Source: AP-15 sp963777435 (GTDB lineage: Bacteria > Pseudomonadota > Alphaproteobacteria > ATCC43930 > CGMCC-115725). From it: DNA of 64,000 nucleotides. Both the position numbers and the translations under genes were made by a program. Positions 56,316 to 64,000 of the stretch are shown here, piece after piece; positions within the stretch are counted from its first letter, which is position 1, and each line of letters starts with the position of its first letter. The stretch covers positions 2,108,001-2,172,000 of the forward strand of contig CAVZQT010000003.1 in assembly GCA_963777435.1 (NCBI GenBank), written 5' to 3'. The notes under the pieces are model-generated. The model was not told the origin of the DNA. It searched no databases and saw only the letters and a list, made by a program, of their open reading frames with translations.

Positions 56316-57068
56316 GTGTCGCATGTGTGCACCCCCACCCGCGAGGCAATCCCGCGCCGTTTGTATCGGGAAGGGTGCTGCCTGCGCAGCTCGCTAATCG
56401 CCGCGGCGGCGCTGTTACTAATCGCCGGCACCGCGCATGCGGCCGCGGTGGCGATCGTTATGGCGATCGATGTCTCCACCAGTGTCACGGCCGATTCCTA
56501 TGTTCTGCAGCGCGATGGTATCGCGCATGCGTTCGAGAATCCGCGGCTGATCGACGCTGTCTCCGCCACTCCAGGCGGCATCGAGGCGCTGCTGCTGGAA
56601 TGGTCCGACCCGGATAGCATCTCAGTGGCCGTCGGATGGACCCACGTCGCCGACAAAACCAGCGCCGCCGCCTTCGCCGTGAGCGTTCACGTGGCAGCGC
56701 GCAGTTCGCGCGGCTTGACCGCGATTGGTCCGGCACTTGCCGCAGCCGCCGCCCAATTCGACCGCCTCCCGCAACCGGCGTCGCGTCGTGTTATCGATAT
56801 CTCTGGAGATGGGATTGCTAATCTCGGCGCACCGCCGCAGGAAGTGCGCGATCGCATCGTAAAAGCCGGGATCACCATCAACGGGCTCGCGATCCTGACC
56901 GAGCAACCGTGGCTCGGGGAATATTATCGACACAATGTGGTTGGCGGCCCTGGATCGTTTGTCCTCGCCGCGCGAGACTTCCACAGCTTCGCCGAGGCGA
57001 TGCTCAAAAAACTGGCGGCCGAGATCGCGGGCGCCAAAGCGCCCGCGATCTTAGTTCAGATGCAGTAG
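56316..57068 (+). CDS. DUF1194 (von Willebrand A-like) secreted protein
   Basis: A protein of about 250 aa. A signal peptide (SSLIAAAALLLIAGTAHAAA) precedes a vWA fold with a MIDAS-like DxSxS motif in VMAIDVSTSVTADSY and a later RRVIDISGDGIANLG. Both are hallmarks of DUF1194 proteins of alphaproteobacteria. The role is unknown, and it may mediate metal-dependent protein contact in the periplasm. The start is uncertain: GTG 56316 is used, while a TTG near 56358 would give a more typical signal peptide length. Its last 13 nt overlap the convergent decarboxylase gene. Confidence 0.88.
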   Translation: MSHVCTPTREAIPRRLYREGCCLRSSLIAAAALLLIAGTAHAAAVAIVMAIDVSTSVTADSYVLQRDGIAHAFENPRLIDAVSATPGGIEALLLEWSDPDSISVAVGWTHVADKTSAAAFAVSVHVAARSSRGLTAIGPALAAAAAQFDRLPQPASRRVIDISGDGIANLGAPPQEVRDRIVKAGITINGLAILTEQPWLGEYYRHNVVGGPGSFVLAARDFHSFAEAMLKKLAAEIAGAKAPAILVQMQ

Positions 57069-58186
57069 GTCCGGATCGGCGCGAAGCCGTTAAACCCGAC
57101 CGAGGCATAGCTCGCGGTGTAGGCGCCAGCGGCCAGGATCTCGACCTTGTCGCCGACTGCGAGCCCGAGCGGCAGCCGATAATCGGTCTTTTCATACAGG
57201 ATATCGGCGCTGTCGCAAGTTGGCCCGGCCAGGATCACCGGGCCGCGCTTTCCGCCGCGGCCGGGGGTCGCGATGCGGTATTTAATGCTCTCGTCCATCG
57301 TCTCGGCGAGACCATTGAATTTGCCGACATCAAGATAGACCCAGCGCCGCTCGTCGCCGCCGCCCTTTTCGGAAATCAGCACGACTTCGCTCTGGATCAC
57401 GCCCGCGTCGCCGACCAGCGAACGCCCCGGCTCGATAATGATCTCGGGCAGATGATTGCCAAAATGCCGGGTCACCGCCGCCATCACCGCTTGGGCATAG
57501 CGCTCGATAGCCGGCACCTCGCCGGTGTAATGCGCCGGAAAGCCGCCGCCGATATTGACCATGCGCAGATCGATGTCGGCCTCGGCAAGCAATGAAAACA
57601 TTCGCGCCGCGGCGCCGACCGCACCATCCCATTGACCGAGATCGGTCTGCTGCGAACCGACATGAAACGACACGCCGTAAGGATCGAGGCCGACATCACG
57701 CGCCCGGCGCAACAGATCGATCGCCATCTCCGGGGCGCAGCCGAATTTGCGCGACAACGGCCACTCCGCCCCGTGGCAATCGACGAGGATGCGGCAGAAA
57801 ACCTTTGCTCCCGGCGCCGACCGAGCCAATTTTTCCAGTTCCTGGGCGCTGTCGAAAGCGAATAATCGCAGCCCGGCGTCAAAGGCAAATGCGATGTCCT
57901 TTTCTTTTTTGATCGTGTTGCCAAAGGAGAGCCGCTCGGCGGTGACCCCGTTTTGCAGACACAGTTCGACTTCGCCGCGGCTCGCCACGTCGAAATTGGC
58001 GCCCTTGCTTTCAAGCATGGCGACGATCGCCGATGCGGGATTGGCCTTAACTGCATAAAACACGCGCGCCAGCGGCAAATGCCGGCGCAAGCAATCGTAG
58101 GAGTTGGCGATTACGTCGAGGTCGACGACGAGGCACGGTGTCTCGGGCGAGTTGTCGGCGAGGAAGCGTGCAATCCTCTCATTCAT
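57056..58186 (-). CDS. Type III PLP-dependent ornithine/lysine decarboxylase
   Basis: A 376-aa fold-III decarboxylase. The PLP Lys is K47 in RVFYAVKANP, FSFGN-like contacts lie in LSFGNTIKKEKDIAFAFD, and the glycine-rich phosphate loop is IIIEPGRSLVGDAG. The catalytic Cys/Asp are in GPTCDSADILYEKTD. It makes putrescine (or cadaverine), the first step of polyamine synthesis, as a dimer in the cytoplasm. The length and motifs match the eukaryote-like ODC found across alphaproteobacteria. ATG 58186 has CAGGA upstream. Confidence 0.94.
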   Translation of the reverse strand: MNERIARFLADNSPETPCLVVDLDVIANSYDCLRRHLPLARVFYAVKANPASAIVAMLESKGANFDVASRGEVELCLQNGVTAERLSFGNTIKKEKDIAFAFDAGLRLFAFDSAQELEKLARSAPGAKVFCRILVDCHGAEWPLSRKFGCAPEMAIDLLRRARDVGLDPYGVSFHVGSQQTDLGQWDGAVGAAARMFSLLAEADIDLRMVNIGGGFPAHYTGEVPAIERYAQAVMAAVTRHFGNHLPEIIIEPGRSLVGDAGVIQSEVVLISEKGGGDERRWVYLDVGKFNGLAETMDESIKYRIATPGRGGKRGPVILAGPTCDSADILYEKTDYRLPLGLAVGDKVEILAAGAYTASYASVGFNGFAPIRTYCI

Positions 58187-58298
58187 TCCTGGGGGTCATC
58201 CCTTCCCGCAAGCGGCTTTAGCGAAGCAGATGCGCGGGGCCGAAATCGGGATCGCGCCGGCGCGGGTTGCGCAAGCGCGTTCTCGGACTTGACCGAGC

Positions 58299-58341
58299 GC
58301 GAATTAAACGAAACCGAGCCGCCCGTCGGGACGGCCCGGCT
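58299..58341 (-). terminator. Intrinsic terminator upstream of the decarboxylase gene
   Basis: On the minus strand, an interrupted hairpin (AGCCG/CGGCT plus CCGT/ACGG with a 4-nt loop, 58317-58341) is followed by the T-rich CGGTTTCGTTTAATT. It would end transcription from the short minus-strand unit just before the ornithine decarboxylase promoter, or act as an attenuator for that gene. Confidence 0.55.
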
Positions 58342-58352
58342 GATTTAGCTGC

Positions 58353-58463
58353 TTAGCTTAAACTACTTGGGTCGATGACCCGGTTGCCCCGCCCACGAAG
58401 GCGCGTCCCGCGGAGGTTCGCGTCAGGGCAGGGCACCACGCCCCTCAGTCGGAAAGCAACCAT
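58353..58463 (-). CDS. Possible 36-aa small protein with its own terminator
   Basis: A 36-codon minus-strand frame (MVAFRLRGVVPCPDANLRGT...). Its ATG at 58463 is preceded by GAGGGAGGTCGAT, a near-perfect ribosome site, and its stop lies 12 nt before an intrinsic-type terminator (58299-58341). It is Arg-rich with one Cys and no recognised family. The ribosome site and terminator together suggest a real small gene or an mRNA leader, but nothing else supports expression. Confidence 0.35.
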   Translation of the reverse strand: MVAFRLRGVVPCPDANLRGTRLRGRGNRVIDPSSLS

Positions 58464-58734
58464 ATCGACCTCCCTCTCGGGACCGGCCATGCAGCCGGAC
58501 GACCAAAAAGGACGCGTTACGTCGTTGCATAACCACCATGGGCCATAGGCACGTGCGAGTGCGTCAAGTGGGGGATAGATACGCTGATTTGCCGGCGACG
58601 CAAGACGCATTTCCCAAAAATCTGTCGCTTAACCAACTATCACTCTGCTCGGTCGAGAGCTGCTTCCGGCGCGTCGATTTCCCGGGTCGCCGCAGGCCAG
58701 GGCGGGGCCGGCGGCGCATCGTCAAGCCACTATG

Positions 58735-59238
58735 CTAACTCGCCGGCACCGGCTGCCATTGAGTGTAGCACTGGCTCACATAAGGGTAATACCCAGCCGG
58801 GTTGGAGCAATAATACCAAGTCTGGGTAGCCGCGTAGGGTGCGGTATATCCGTAATAGCTGGCCCCTGGGTCCGGACCGTAATACCCCCACCCCCATGGG
58901 TAAGCTGCCCCGAACGCCAATCCGAGACCTAAACCTGGATAGAACCCGCCACCCGATCCGCCGTAATAATGGCCGCCATGATATCCATGGCCATGAAATC
59001 CGCCGTGAAAACCACCGGCATGGGCAAATCCGCCATGGTAGCCGCCGCCGTGGAACCCGCCGCCATGAAAGCCGCCGCCGTGACCGCCCCCACCACCGTG
59101 ACCGCCGCCTCCGCCGCCATGCGCGGCCAGCGCACTACCGGAGGCGCCAAGCACGGCCGAAAACAATATCGCTGCGGCGGCTTTTCCAAGCCGTCTTCGT
59201 GCCGGCACCCGCCCCTTTTCTCTGTCCACCTGGTGCAT
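58735..59238 (-). CDS. Secreted His/Gly-rich protein with conserved C-terminal YYCSNPAGYYP motif
   Basis: A 167-aa protein. A signal peptide (KAAAAILFSAVLGASGSALAA) is followed by about 65 residues of Gly/His repeats (HGGG, FHGGG, YHGG). A Tyr/Gly/Pro-rich segment and the C-terminal TWYYCSNPAGYYPYVSQCYT then follow; that last motif recurs, from memory, in many proteobacterial outer-surface proteins. The His-rich repeat could bind divalent metals (inference). The start at ATG 59238 has CAGGAGTTTCTT upstream and is preferred over the in-frame starts at 59271/59274. The IS630 element is inserted 93 bp upstream. Confidence 0.78.
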   Translation of the reverse strand: MHQVDREKGRVPARRRLGKAAAAILFSAVLGASGSALAAHGGGGGGHGGGGGHGGGFHGGGFHGGGYHGGFAHAGGFHGGFHGHGYHGGHYYGGSGGGFYPGLGLGLAFGAAYPWGWGYYGPDPGASYYGYTAPYAATQTWYYCSNPAGYYPYVSQCYTQWQPVPAS

Positions 59239-59333
59239 AAGAAACTCCTGTAAGCTCCGCGCCGAACTCATCACGCAATCAGCAAGTTCGCCGTCAGCCA
59301 GTTCGCATGCTCCAGATGTGTTGCAGCCTGCTA

Positions 59334-60517
59334 GTGTCCTGAGTCAGAAATTCGTGTAATAAATTGATAAGGAAGCCGTAACGGCGGGGATGGGGGATGC
59401 GGACGGGTCGGCCGGTAGCGAAGATCGAATTGTCGGCTGAGCTCGCCGGCATTCTTGAAGGCTATACGCAGCGCCGCAAGACGGCGCAGGCATTGGCGCT
59501 GCGGGCGCGCATCGTCCTCGGCTGCGCGGCAGGTCTGAGCAACAAGGCGGTGGCGGCCCGCGAGCGGGTGACGGCGCAGACCGTCGGCAAGTGGCGCCAG
59601 CGTTTTGTCGAGCATGGCCTCGACGGGTTGCTCGACGAGCCCCGACCCGGTGTCCCGCGCACGATCGACGACGCCAAAGTCGAGAGCGTGATCGTCCGGA
59701 CGCTGGAGAGCCAGCCGTCCGGCGCGACGCATTGGAGCACGCGCAGCATGGCGCGGCACAGCGGCATCTCGACCGCGAGCGTCGGACGCATCTGGCGGGC
59801 CTTTGGGTTGCAGCCGCACCGTCTTGAAACCTTCAAGCTGTCCAGCGATCCGCTGTTTGTCGACAAGGTGCGTGACATCGTCGGGCTCTACCTCAATCCG
59901 CCCGACCATGCGCTGGTCCTGTGCGTCGATGAAAAGTCGCAAATCCAAGCTCTCGATCGCACCCAGCCGCTGTTGCCGATGCGGCCGGGGCAGATCGAGC
60001 GGCGCACCCATGACTACCAGCGCCACGGCACGACCTCGTTGTTCGCCGCCCTCGACATCCTCACCGGCCGGGTCATTGGCCGTTGCTACCAACGGCACCG
60101 CGCGGTCGAATTCCGCCGGTTCCTGGCGACCGTCGAACAAGCCGTGCCAACCGATCTCGACATCCACCTGGTGCTCGACAATTATGCCACCCACAAGGCC
60201 CCGCCGGTCAAAGCCTGGCTCGCCCGCCACCCGCGCTATCACCTGCACTTCACACCGACCAGCACGTCCTGGCTCAACCAGGTCGAGCGCTGGTTTGCGC
60301 TGCTCGCCGACAAGCAGATCAAGCGCGGTGTCCATCGCAGCGTGCACCAACTGAAGGACGCCATCACCGCCTTCATCCAGGCCCACAACGACGACCCAAA
60401 GCCCTTCATCTGGACCAAGTCCGCCGATGCCATCCTCCAAACCATCGCCCGATACTGCTCCGACACTCTCGCCGTCCATGCCACAACTTATTCAACGAAT
60501 TTCTCAATTCAGGACAC
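59334..60517 (+). mobile_element. IS630-family insertion sequence
   Basis: A 1184-bp element bounded by TA on each side (59332-59333 and 60518-60519), the target duplication typical of the family. The ends GTGTCCTGA and TCAGGACAC begin imperfect inverted repeats of about 35 bp (left ...AGAAATTCGTGTAATAAATTG, right complement ...AGAAATTCGTTGAATAAGTTG) that differ by one inserted base. It carries one transposase gene. It sits between a His/Gly-rich secreted protein gene and pncC-like DNA, with no sign of gene disruption. Confidence 0.9.
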
Positions 60518-60542
60518 TAGCGCTACCAGTCTATTTTCGTAA
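59397..60542 (+). CDS. IS630 family transposase
   Basis: A 381-aa DDE transposase. An N-terminal helix-turn-helix region (LSNKAVAARERVTAQTVGKW) binds the ends, and a second one (HSGISTASVGRIWRAFGL) follows. The catalytic triad is Asp in LVLCVDEKSQIQALD, Asp in HLVLDNYATHK and Glu in SWLNQVERWFALL. The reading frame passes the right terminus and stops 25 bp outside the element. In a neighbouring frame the last codons read FNEFLNSGH then TAG exactly at the end, the usual IS630 finish. A one-base deletion near 60475 may therefore have altered the C-terminus. Confidence 0.92.
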   Translation: MRTGRPVAKIELSAELAGILEGYTQRRKTAQALALRARIVLGCAAGLSNKAVAARERVTAQTVGKWRQRFVEHGLDGLLDEPRPGVPRTIDDAKVESVIVRTLESQPSGATHWSTRSMARHSGISTASVGRIWRAFGLQPHRLETFKLSSDPLFVDKVRDIVGLYLNPPDHALVLCVDEKSQIQALDRTQPLLPMRPGQIERRTHDYQRHGTTSLFAALDILTGRVIGRCYQRHRAVEFRRFLATVEQAVPTDLDIHLVLDNYATHKAPPVKAWLARHPRYHLHFTPTSTSWLNQVERWFALLADKQIKRGVHRSVHQLKDAITAFIQAHNDDPKPFIWTKSADAILQTIARYCSDTLAVHATTYSTNFSIQDTSATSLFS

Positions 60543-60664
60543 AATTTGGTAACTGAGGTAAGCTCAATAGATAATACCTATCCTATCCTGCAATGGCGCA
60601 GGTGATTACTTCAGCTTTCCGCGAATAGAACGGCGGCCCGATCCGCGACCTCTTAATCGTCGGC

Positions 60665-61150
60665 TCAGCCGAGCGCTTTTTCTAGCAAGTCCAGCGCGGC
60701 GATCGAAAACGTCCGCATATTGTCGAGGCGATCGCTTTTCCCGGTCTCGACGGTCATCGAACGCTCGCCATTGGGCCCGATCACGCCGATGCACGAATGC
60801 CCGGCGGCATGCCCATAGCGGCTGCCGGTCGGCCCGGCGGTGCCGGTCTCGCCGAGCGACCATGTTGTCGCCAGCTTGCCGCGAATTTTGCGCGCGAATA
60901 ACAGCGCATAGGCCTCGGTCGACGGCGTAATTCCGGTCAACTCCTGCTCGGTTACGCCGAGCAATTCGGCCCGCGACTGCCGCGTATAGACAACCCCACC
61001 ACCCATGAAATAGGCCGATGCGCCGGGGACCGCCAAGAGCGCCGCCGACAGCAGCCCGGCGGTCGAGGATTCGGCGACCGAGATCGTCTCGTTGCGCGCC
61101 TTGAGCTTTGCCGCGATCCGTTCCGCTTGGGGCAGCAGATCCTGTAACAT
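60665..61150 (-). CDS. CinA C-terminal-domain family protein (NMN deamidase, PncC-like)
   Basis: A 161-aa protein equal to the C-terminal CinA domain. TISVAESSTAGLLSAALLAV holds the catalytic Ser region, YFMGGGVVYTRQSRAELLGV follows, and ETGTAGPTGSRYGHAAGHSC is the glycine-rich loop. PncC recycles nicotinamide mononucleotide to nicotinate mononucleotide. Substitution of parts of the classic GIAGPGG loop makes the exact activity less certain. ATG 61150. It is divergent from the crotonase gene with a 52-bp gap, so the two share a promoter region. Confidence 0.87.
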   Translation of the reverse strand: MLQDLLPQAERIAAKLKARNETISVAESSTAGLLSAALLAVPGASAYFMGGGVVYTRQSRAELLGVTEQELTGITPSTEAYALLFARKIRGKLATTWSLGETGTAGPTGSRYGHAAGHSCIGVIGPNGERSMTVETGKSDRLDNMRTFSIAALDLLEKALG

Positions 61151-61202
61151 CGCTAAACCTCCGTTCCTGAGCCGAGATTGACGCCGCGAGAGGAGCCCCG
61201 CG

Positions 61203-61982
61203 ATGACCTACGAAACGATCCTCTATACCGAGGACGGCCCGATTGGGACGCTGACCCTGAACCGCCCCGACGACGGCAATATGTTCACTCCCACCATGTG
61301 CCATGAGATCCGCGATTGCATCAACCTCGTACGCCGCGAGACCCGCACCCGGGTTTTGGTCGTCACCGGCGCCGGTGACCGCTTTTTCTGCATCGGCGGG
61401 CGCAAGGAAGGAATGGAGGACACCTTGCTTTACGCCGGCGTGCTGCCGACGCTCGACATGTATGAAAGCATCGAGCGCCTGCAAAAGCCGGTCATCGCCT
61501 CGGTCAACGGCTATGCGGTCGGCGGCGGCAACGTATTGCAGGTCATGTGCGACATCACGATCGCCAAGGAGAGCGCCGTCTTTCGCCAGGTCGGGCCGAT
61601 GATGGGCAGCTTCGACGCCGGCTTTGGCACCTGGTATCTCGAAGACCTGGTCGGCAAGAAAAAAGCGAAGGAGATCTGGTTTCGCAACCCCCGCATGACG
61701 GCGCGCGAGGCGCTCGAGCTCGGCATGATCAACCAGGTCGTCCCGGATGATCAGCTTGCCGCGGCGACCCGCGAGATGGCGCTCGAGATTGCCGAGCGCG
61801 GCGCCTTTGCACTGGCCGCGATCAAGACCGCGTTCGGCGCACGCCATGGCGGGGTCGGCGGCCTCGCCCGCATGGCCCACGACCTCGTATTGCGCGAGTA
61901 TCTCGGAACCGAGGAATCGCACGAGCTCGGCCGCGCTTTTGCCGAACGCCGCAAACCCGACCCCAAAAAATTTGGCCATTGA
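61203..61982 (+). CDS. Crotonase-fold enzyme (MenB/BadI-like)
   Basis: A 259-aa enoyl-CoA hydratase/isomerase-family protein. LTLNRPDDGNMFTPTM is the substrate-binding start, and VVTGAGDRFFCIGGRK and VNGYAVGGGNVLQVMCDITI form the oxyanion hole. GPMMGSFDAGFGTWYLEDLVGKKKAKEIWF is close to MenB (naphthoate synthase) and to BadI (2-ketocyclohexanecarboxyl-CoA hydrolase). No other menaquinone genes are near, so a BadI-like ring-cleaving hydrolase is the better guess. ATG 61203 has GAGAGGAGCCCCGCG upstream. Confidence 0.88.
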   Translation: MTYETILYTEDGPIGTLTLNRPDDGNMFTPTMCHEIRDCINLVRRETRTRVLVVTGAGDRFFCIGGRKEGMEDTLLYAGVLPTLDMYESIERLQKPVIASVNGYAVGGGNVLQVMCDITIAKESAVFRQVGPMMGSFDAGFGTWYLEDLVGKKKAKEIWFRNPRMTAREALELGMINQVVPDDQLAAATREMALEIAERGAFALAAIKTAFGARHGGVGGLARMAHDLVLREYLGTEESHELGRAFAERRKPDPKKFGH

Positions 61983-62066
61983 GTTGATATCGGCGCCTAG
62001 CCATGCAAATGGCCGTGAGTCCGCTCGTGAAGTGTTGACCGGGAAGCGTGCAGGCCGCGAGCGCAA

Positions 62067-62660
62067 CTAGTTGGCGTCGCGGAGCAGCCATCCCGGCAGA
62101 TTGTGCGAGAGGCGCGCGTTCGGGCCGCCCTCGCGCGGCGAGGTGGTGGTGCAAATAACCCCGATCGCCGTCCCGGCCTCGGCGACGATCGGCGAGCCCG
62201 ACATCCCGCCGTGAACGCGCTCGGCGGCATGGGTGATCCATAGCGGCCCGCCGTAGTGGCGAATGGTGCAGGAGAACCAGTGGCCGTCGAGGGATAGCAG
62301 CCGTGCGGGCGCCCAGAAATTCACCGGGCGCCGAACGGCGTCGCCGAATGACAATGCTGTCGCCGTCCCCATCAGAGCTTGGTAATCATCGGCGTGTTGG
62401 TTGCCGGGTTCCCCGAGCACCGCGATGTCGGCGATCGGATCGACAAAGCGGCACACCGCCCATGCGCGAGGCTCCTCCCCGCGGACGGCGAGCAGCGGCC
62501 CATAGGTGCGCGCCTCGATTCCGAAAGAGGGCAGAGCCTGCGGGAGCGAAGGCAGGCAGTGCGCGGCGGTGATGACGAGGCTCTCGCCCGCACCCTGGAC
62601 GACAAAGCCGCGTCCGAGTCCAACCGTGATGACCCCTGATGTCAGGCTCTCGAAGATCAT
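62067..62660 (-). CDS. Trypsin-like serine protease
   Basis: A 197-aa chymotrypsin-fold protease. The catalytic His34 is in ITAAHCLPS, Asp78 in DPIADIAVLG and Ser154 in GGMSGSPIV, all in the right order and spacing. There is no PDZ domain and no convincing signal peptide at this start, which favours a cytoplasmic or non-classical location. ATG 62660 is preceded by GGGAGGAGAGAAAACC, so the longer upstream frame is rejected. It converges with the crotonase gene. Confidence 0.87.
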   Translation of the reverse strand: MIFESLTSGVITVGLGRGFVVQGAGESLVITAAHCLPSLPQALPSFGIEARTYGPLLAVRGEEPRAWAVCRFVDPIADIAVLGEPGNQHADDYQALMGTATALSFGDAVRRPVNFWAPARLLSLDGHWFSCTIRHYGGPLWITHAAERVHGGMSGSPIVAEAGTAIGVICTTTSPREGGPNARLSHNLPGWLLRDAN

Positions 62661-63300
62661 GGTTTTCTCTCCTCCCGCGCGAGGTAAGCCCCCGAATGCC
62701 CTCCCCGAGTACGTCGCCGCGACTCTCAGCTGGCGATCGGCGAGCGCGTCGAAAGCCCTGATGATTGTGACTTTGCTGACCCTCAATGTGGCGCTAGGCG
62801 CATTCTAGGAGAATCTTGCCACTGCCGCACTGCGCCGCTCAAGTAGCAGCTCGCGTGGAAGGCACGCGGTCCGGCGCGATGCGGTCGGACCGACAACCGA
62901 ACAGCCGATCTCGTCCCGGGTGATTACGTAGTTCGGTGCGAGAACGGCCGCCACTGATTTGGATCAATGCCCGCTCAGAATTGTGAGCGAACGTCGGACG
63001 CGGTCGTCGGAGCCGTTCACACAGCCGCGGAACTCGATACCCCCGTGCAGCGCTTCCCGATAGCCACGCGTCCCTGATATCGCGAAGAAAAAGAGAGATT
63101 TGCTCGATCGCGGCAAGGCCGAGAACGTGAACCAGCCCGTACTTCGCCGAGCCGAAAGTTGCGGATCACCGTCCACCACAGCGCCATCGCTGAATTTCGC
63201 GTCGATTTATTGGATCAGCCGTTTACGAATGACGCCGGGCGCCTCGATCGATAGGTGGGTCCGGCGATGCCATAATACTTCTGTTCGAGGAGAATTCGAC
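62661..63300. other. Intergenic region of about 640 bp, no supported gene
   Basis: Only short frames without ribosome sites or recognisable motifs are present (for example a 71-codon minus frame ending at 62964). It must hold the protease promoter on the left and the promoter and ribosome site of the glycine-rich protein on the right (GAGGAGAATTCGAC at 63286-63300). Nothing else was recognised. Confidence 0.35.
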
Positions 63301-63684
63301 GTGCGGAACAAGATTTGGTTAGCAGTGATCACCACCGCGTTTATCGCCCGAAACTCGATGATCGCGTCTGCTCAGAGTGGCGGAGCGGGAGCCATAGGCG
63401 GCACGGCCGGGACAGCGGGAATGGCCAGCGGCTCAGCGGCAAGTGGCGCCGCAGCGACGGGTAGCGCCGGCTACGGCGCCAACGGCGCCGCAACGATGGG
63501 TACTGCCGGATACGTTAGCGCCGGGGCCGGTTCCGGGAGCAGCACCGGACCCGGAACCAGAGAACCCGGTCTGCCCAACAATATTAGCGGTGCCGGTCTC
63601 GGGGGCGGCGCGGGTGGTGGCGATCTCGGCGGTGGTTCTGGTGGGGCTGCTGGTAGGGCAGGCGCGGGCATGACTGGTCAATGA
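63301..63684 (+). CDS. Secreted Gly/Ala/Ser-rich low-complexity protein
   Basis: A 127-aa protein: a signal peptide (WLAVITTAFIARNSMIASAQS) followed by a low-complexity chain of GTAG, GSAA, GYGANG and GGG repeats and a GLPNNISGAGLGG tail. It is likely exported and disordered. Function unknown. The start is GTG 63301 with GAGGAG about 9 nt upstream. It converges with the amidohydrolase at the window end. Confidence 0.6.
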   Translation: MRNKIWLAVITTAFIARNSMIASAQSGGAGAIGGTAGTAGMASGSAASGAAATGSAGYGANGAATMGTAGYVSAGAGSGSSTGPGTREPGLPNNISGAGLGGGAGGGDLGGGSGGAAGRAGAGMTGQ

Positions 63685-63785
63685 CCGATCCGAAGCAGCA
63701 TGGCGCCCTCAGCTCCCGGATAATTCCAGCGGTCACATTATTCGCAGATGCTGCCGCGTGATCCAGATCGCCCCGCGAGTGAATG

Positions 63786-64000
63786 CTAAGTTTTCTTCGG
63801 CGACCAGCCATAAGCCTTGGCGCAGGCGCCGCCCATCAGCATTGCCCGCTCACTGGCGCTCAGGCGGTCGGTTTTGAGAAAGGGCTCGACAGCCTGTTCG
63901 TAGTTGACGACGGCGAACGCGCGCGTCCAGTCGGTGCCCCACAAGCAACGATCAAAGCCCCAGGCGCCGAACACGCGGGCAAGCGGGTCCCAGATGTCCG
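63786..64000 (-). CDS. Amidohydrolase family protein, C-terminal fragment (cut by window edge)
   Basis: The last 70 codons of a metal-dependent TIM-barrel amidohydrolase of the amidohydro_2 type. WGFDRCLWGTDWTRAF carries the late Asp ligand region (GTDWT), and the end LMGGACAKAYGWSPKKT is the usual C-terminus. It would hydrolyse or decarboxylate an aromatic or cyclic substrate. The 5' end and active-site His residues lie beyond position 64000. Confidence 0.8.
   Translation of the reverse strand, partial: DIWDPLARVFGAWGFDRCLWGTDWTRAFAVVNYEQAVEPFLKTDRLSASERAMLMGGACAKAYGWSPKKT

Noticed and set aside
59331..60479. Minus-strand open frame across the IS630 element ending in SDSGH
   Set aside because: The SGH-stop ending is a by-product of the inverted repeat. 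The DDE motifs are on the plus strand.
60606..62066. Minus-strand open frame spanning the PncC-like and crotonase genes
   Set aside because: It covers two recognised genes, one of them on the opposite strand, and its translation has no family features.

Overview
The window looks like chromosomal DNA of a high-GC alphaproteobacterium, probably a soil-dwelling relative of the Rhodospirillales or Hyphomicrobiales. This is inferred from the gene families, AGGAG-type ribosome sites, frequent GTG/TTG starts and familiar neighbour pairs (anmK/tyrS divergent, thrC followed by an M16 peptidase and a GNAT enzyme, gltX upstream of gltA). No phage, plasmid or CRISPR region was seen. One complete IS630-type element is present.

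Layout. 0-13 kb is mostly housekeeping: anmK (partial), tyrS, a CaiB-type CoA transferase, thrC, an M16 peptidase, a GNAT enzyme, a LigB-type dioxygenase, gltA, gltX and an acyl-CoA synthetase. 13-26 kb is a carbohydrate island: galT-galK, a GH2 enzyme, a GH1-RmlD fusion, UDP-galactopyranose mutase, a TuaH-like glycosyltransferase whose 5' end carries a heptanucleotide repeat, and a clan GH-A glycosidase. Read together, these could release galactose, activate it and move it into a galactofuranose-containing glycan, but no galE lies in the window. 26-32 kb holds a MetE-C-like methyltransferase, small stress or membrane proteins, and a compact three-gene operon (isopenicillin-N-synthase-like oxygenase, cysteine-dioxygenase-like cupin, HAD phosphatase). 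32-41 kb has an MFS exporter, an Atm1-type ABC exporter, a single-domain response regulator overlapping meaB, an OprB-like porin and hemC.

41-48 kb holds a UvrD/PcrA helicase, a secreted Cys-containing small protein, a class III nucleotide cyclase, a candidate small RNA with its own promoter and terminator, a glutathione S-transferase and an LLM flavin oxidoreductase. 48-56 kb is an alpha-hydroxy-acid module: three paralogous FMN-dependent oxidases, an AraC regulator, an NTF2-like protein and an MFS transporter. 56-64 kb holds a secreted DUF1194 protein, a type III ornithine decarboxylase, a His/Gly-rich secreted protein, the IS630 element, a PncC/CinA-C protein, a MenB/BadI-like crotonase, a trypsin-like protease and the end of an amidohydrolase.

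Several otherwise well-conserved genes (glf, the 2OG oxygenase, the MFS and ABC exporters, hemC, a membrane protein, the LLM oxidoreductase) are broken by single-base indels, several of them in short homopolymers. Essential-type genes such as hemC and the Atm1-type exporter are among them, so base-calling or assembly indels are more likely than real gene decay. These genes are listed as frameshifted.
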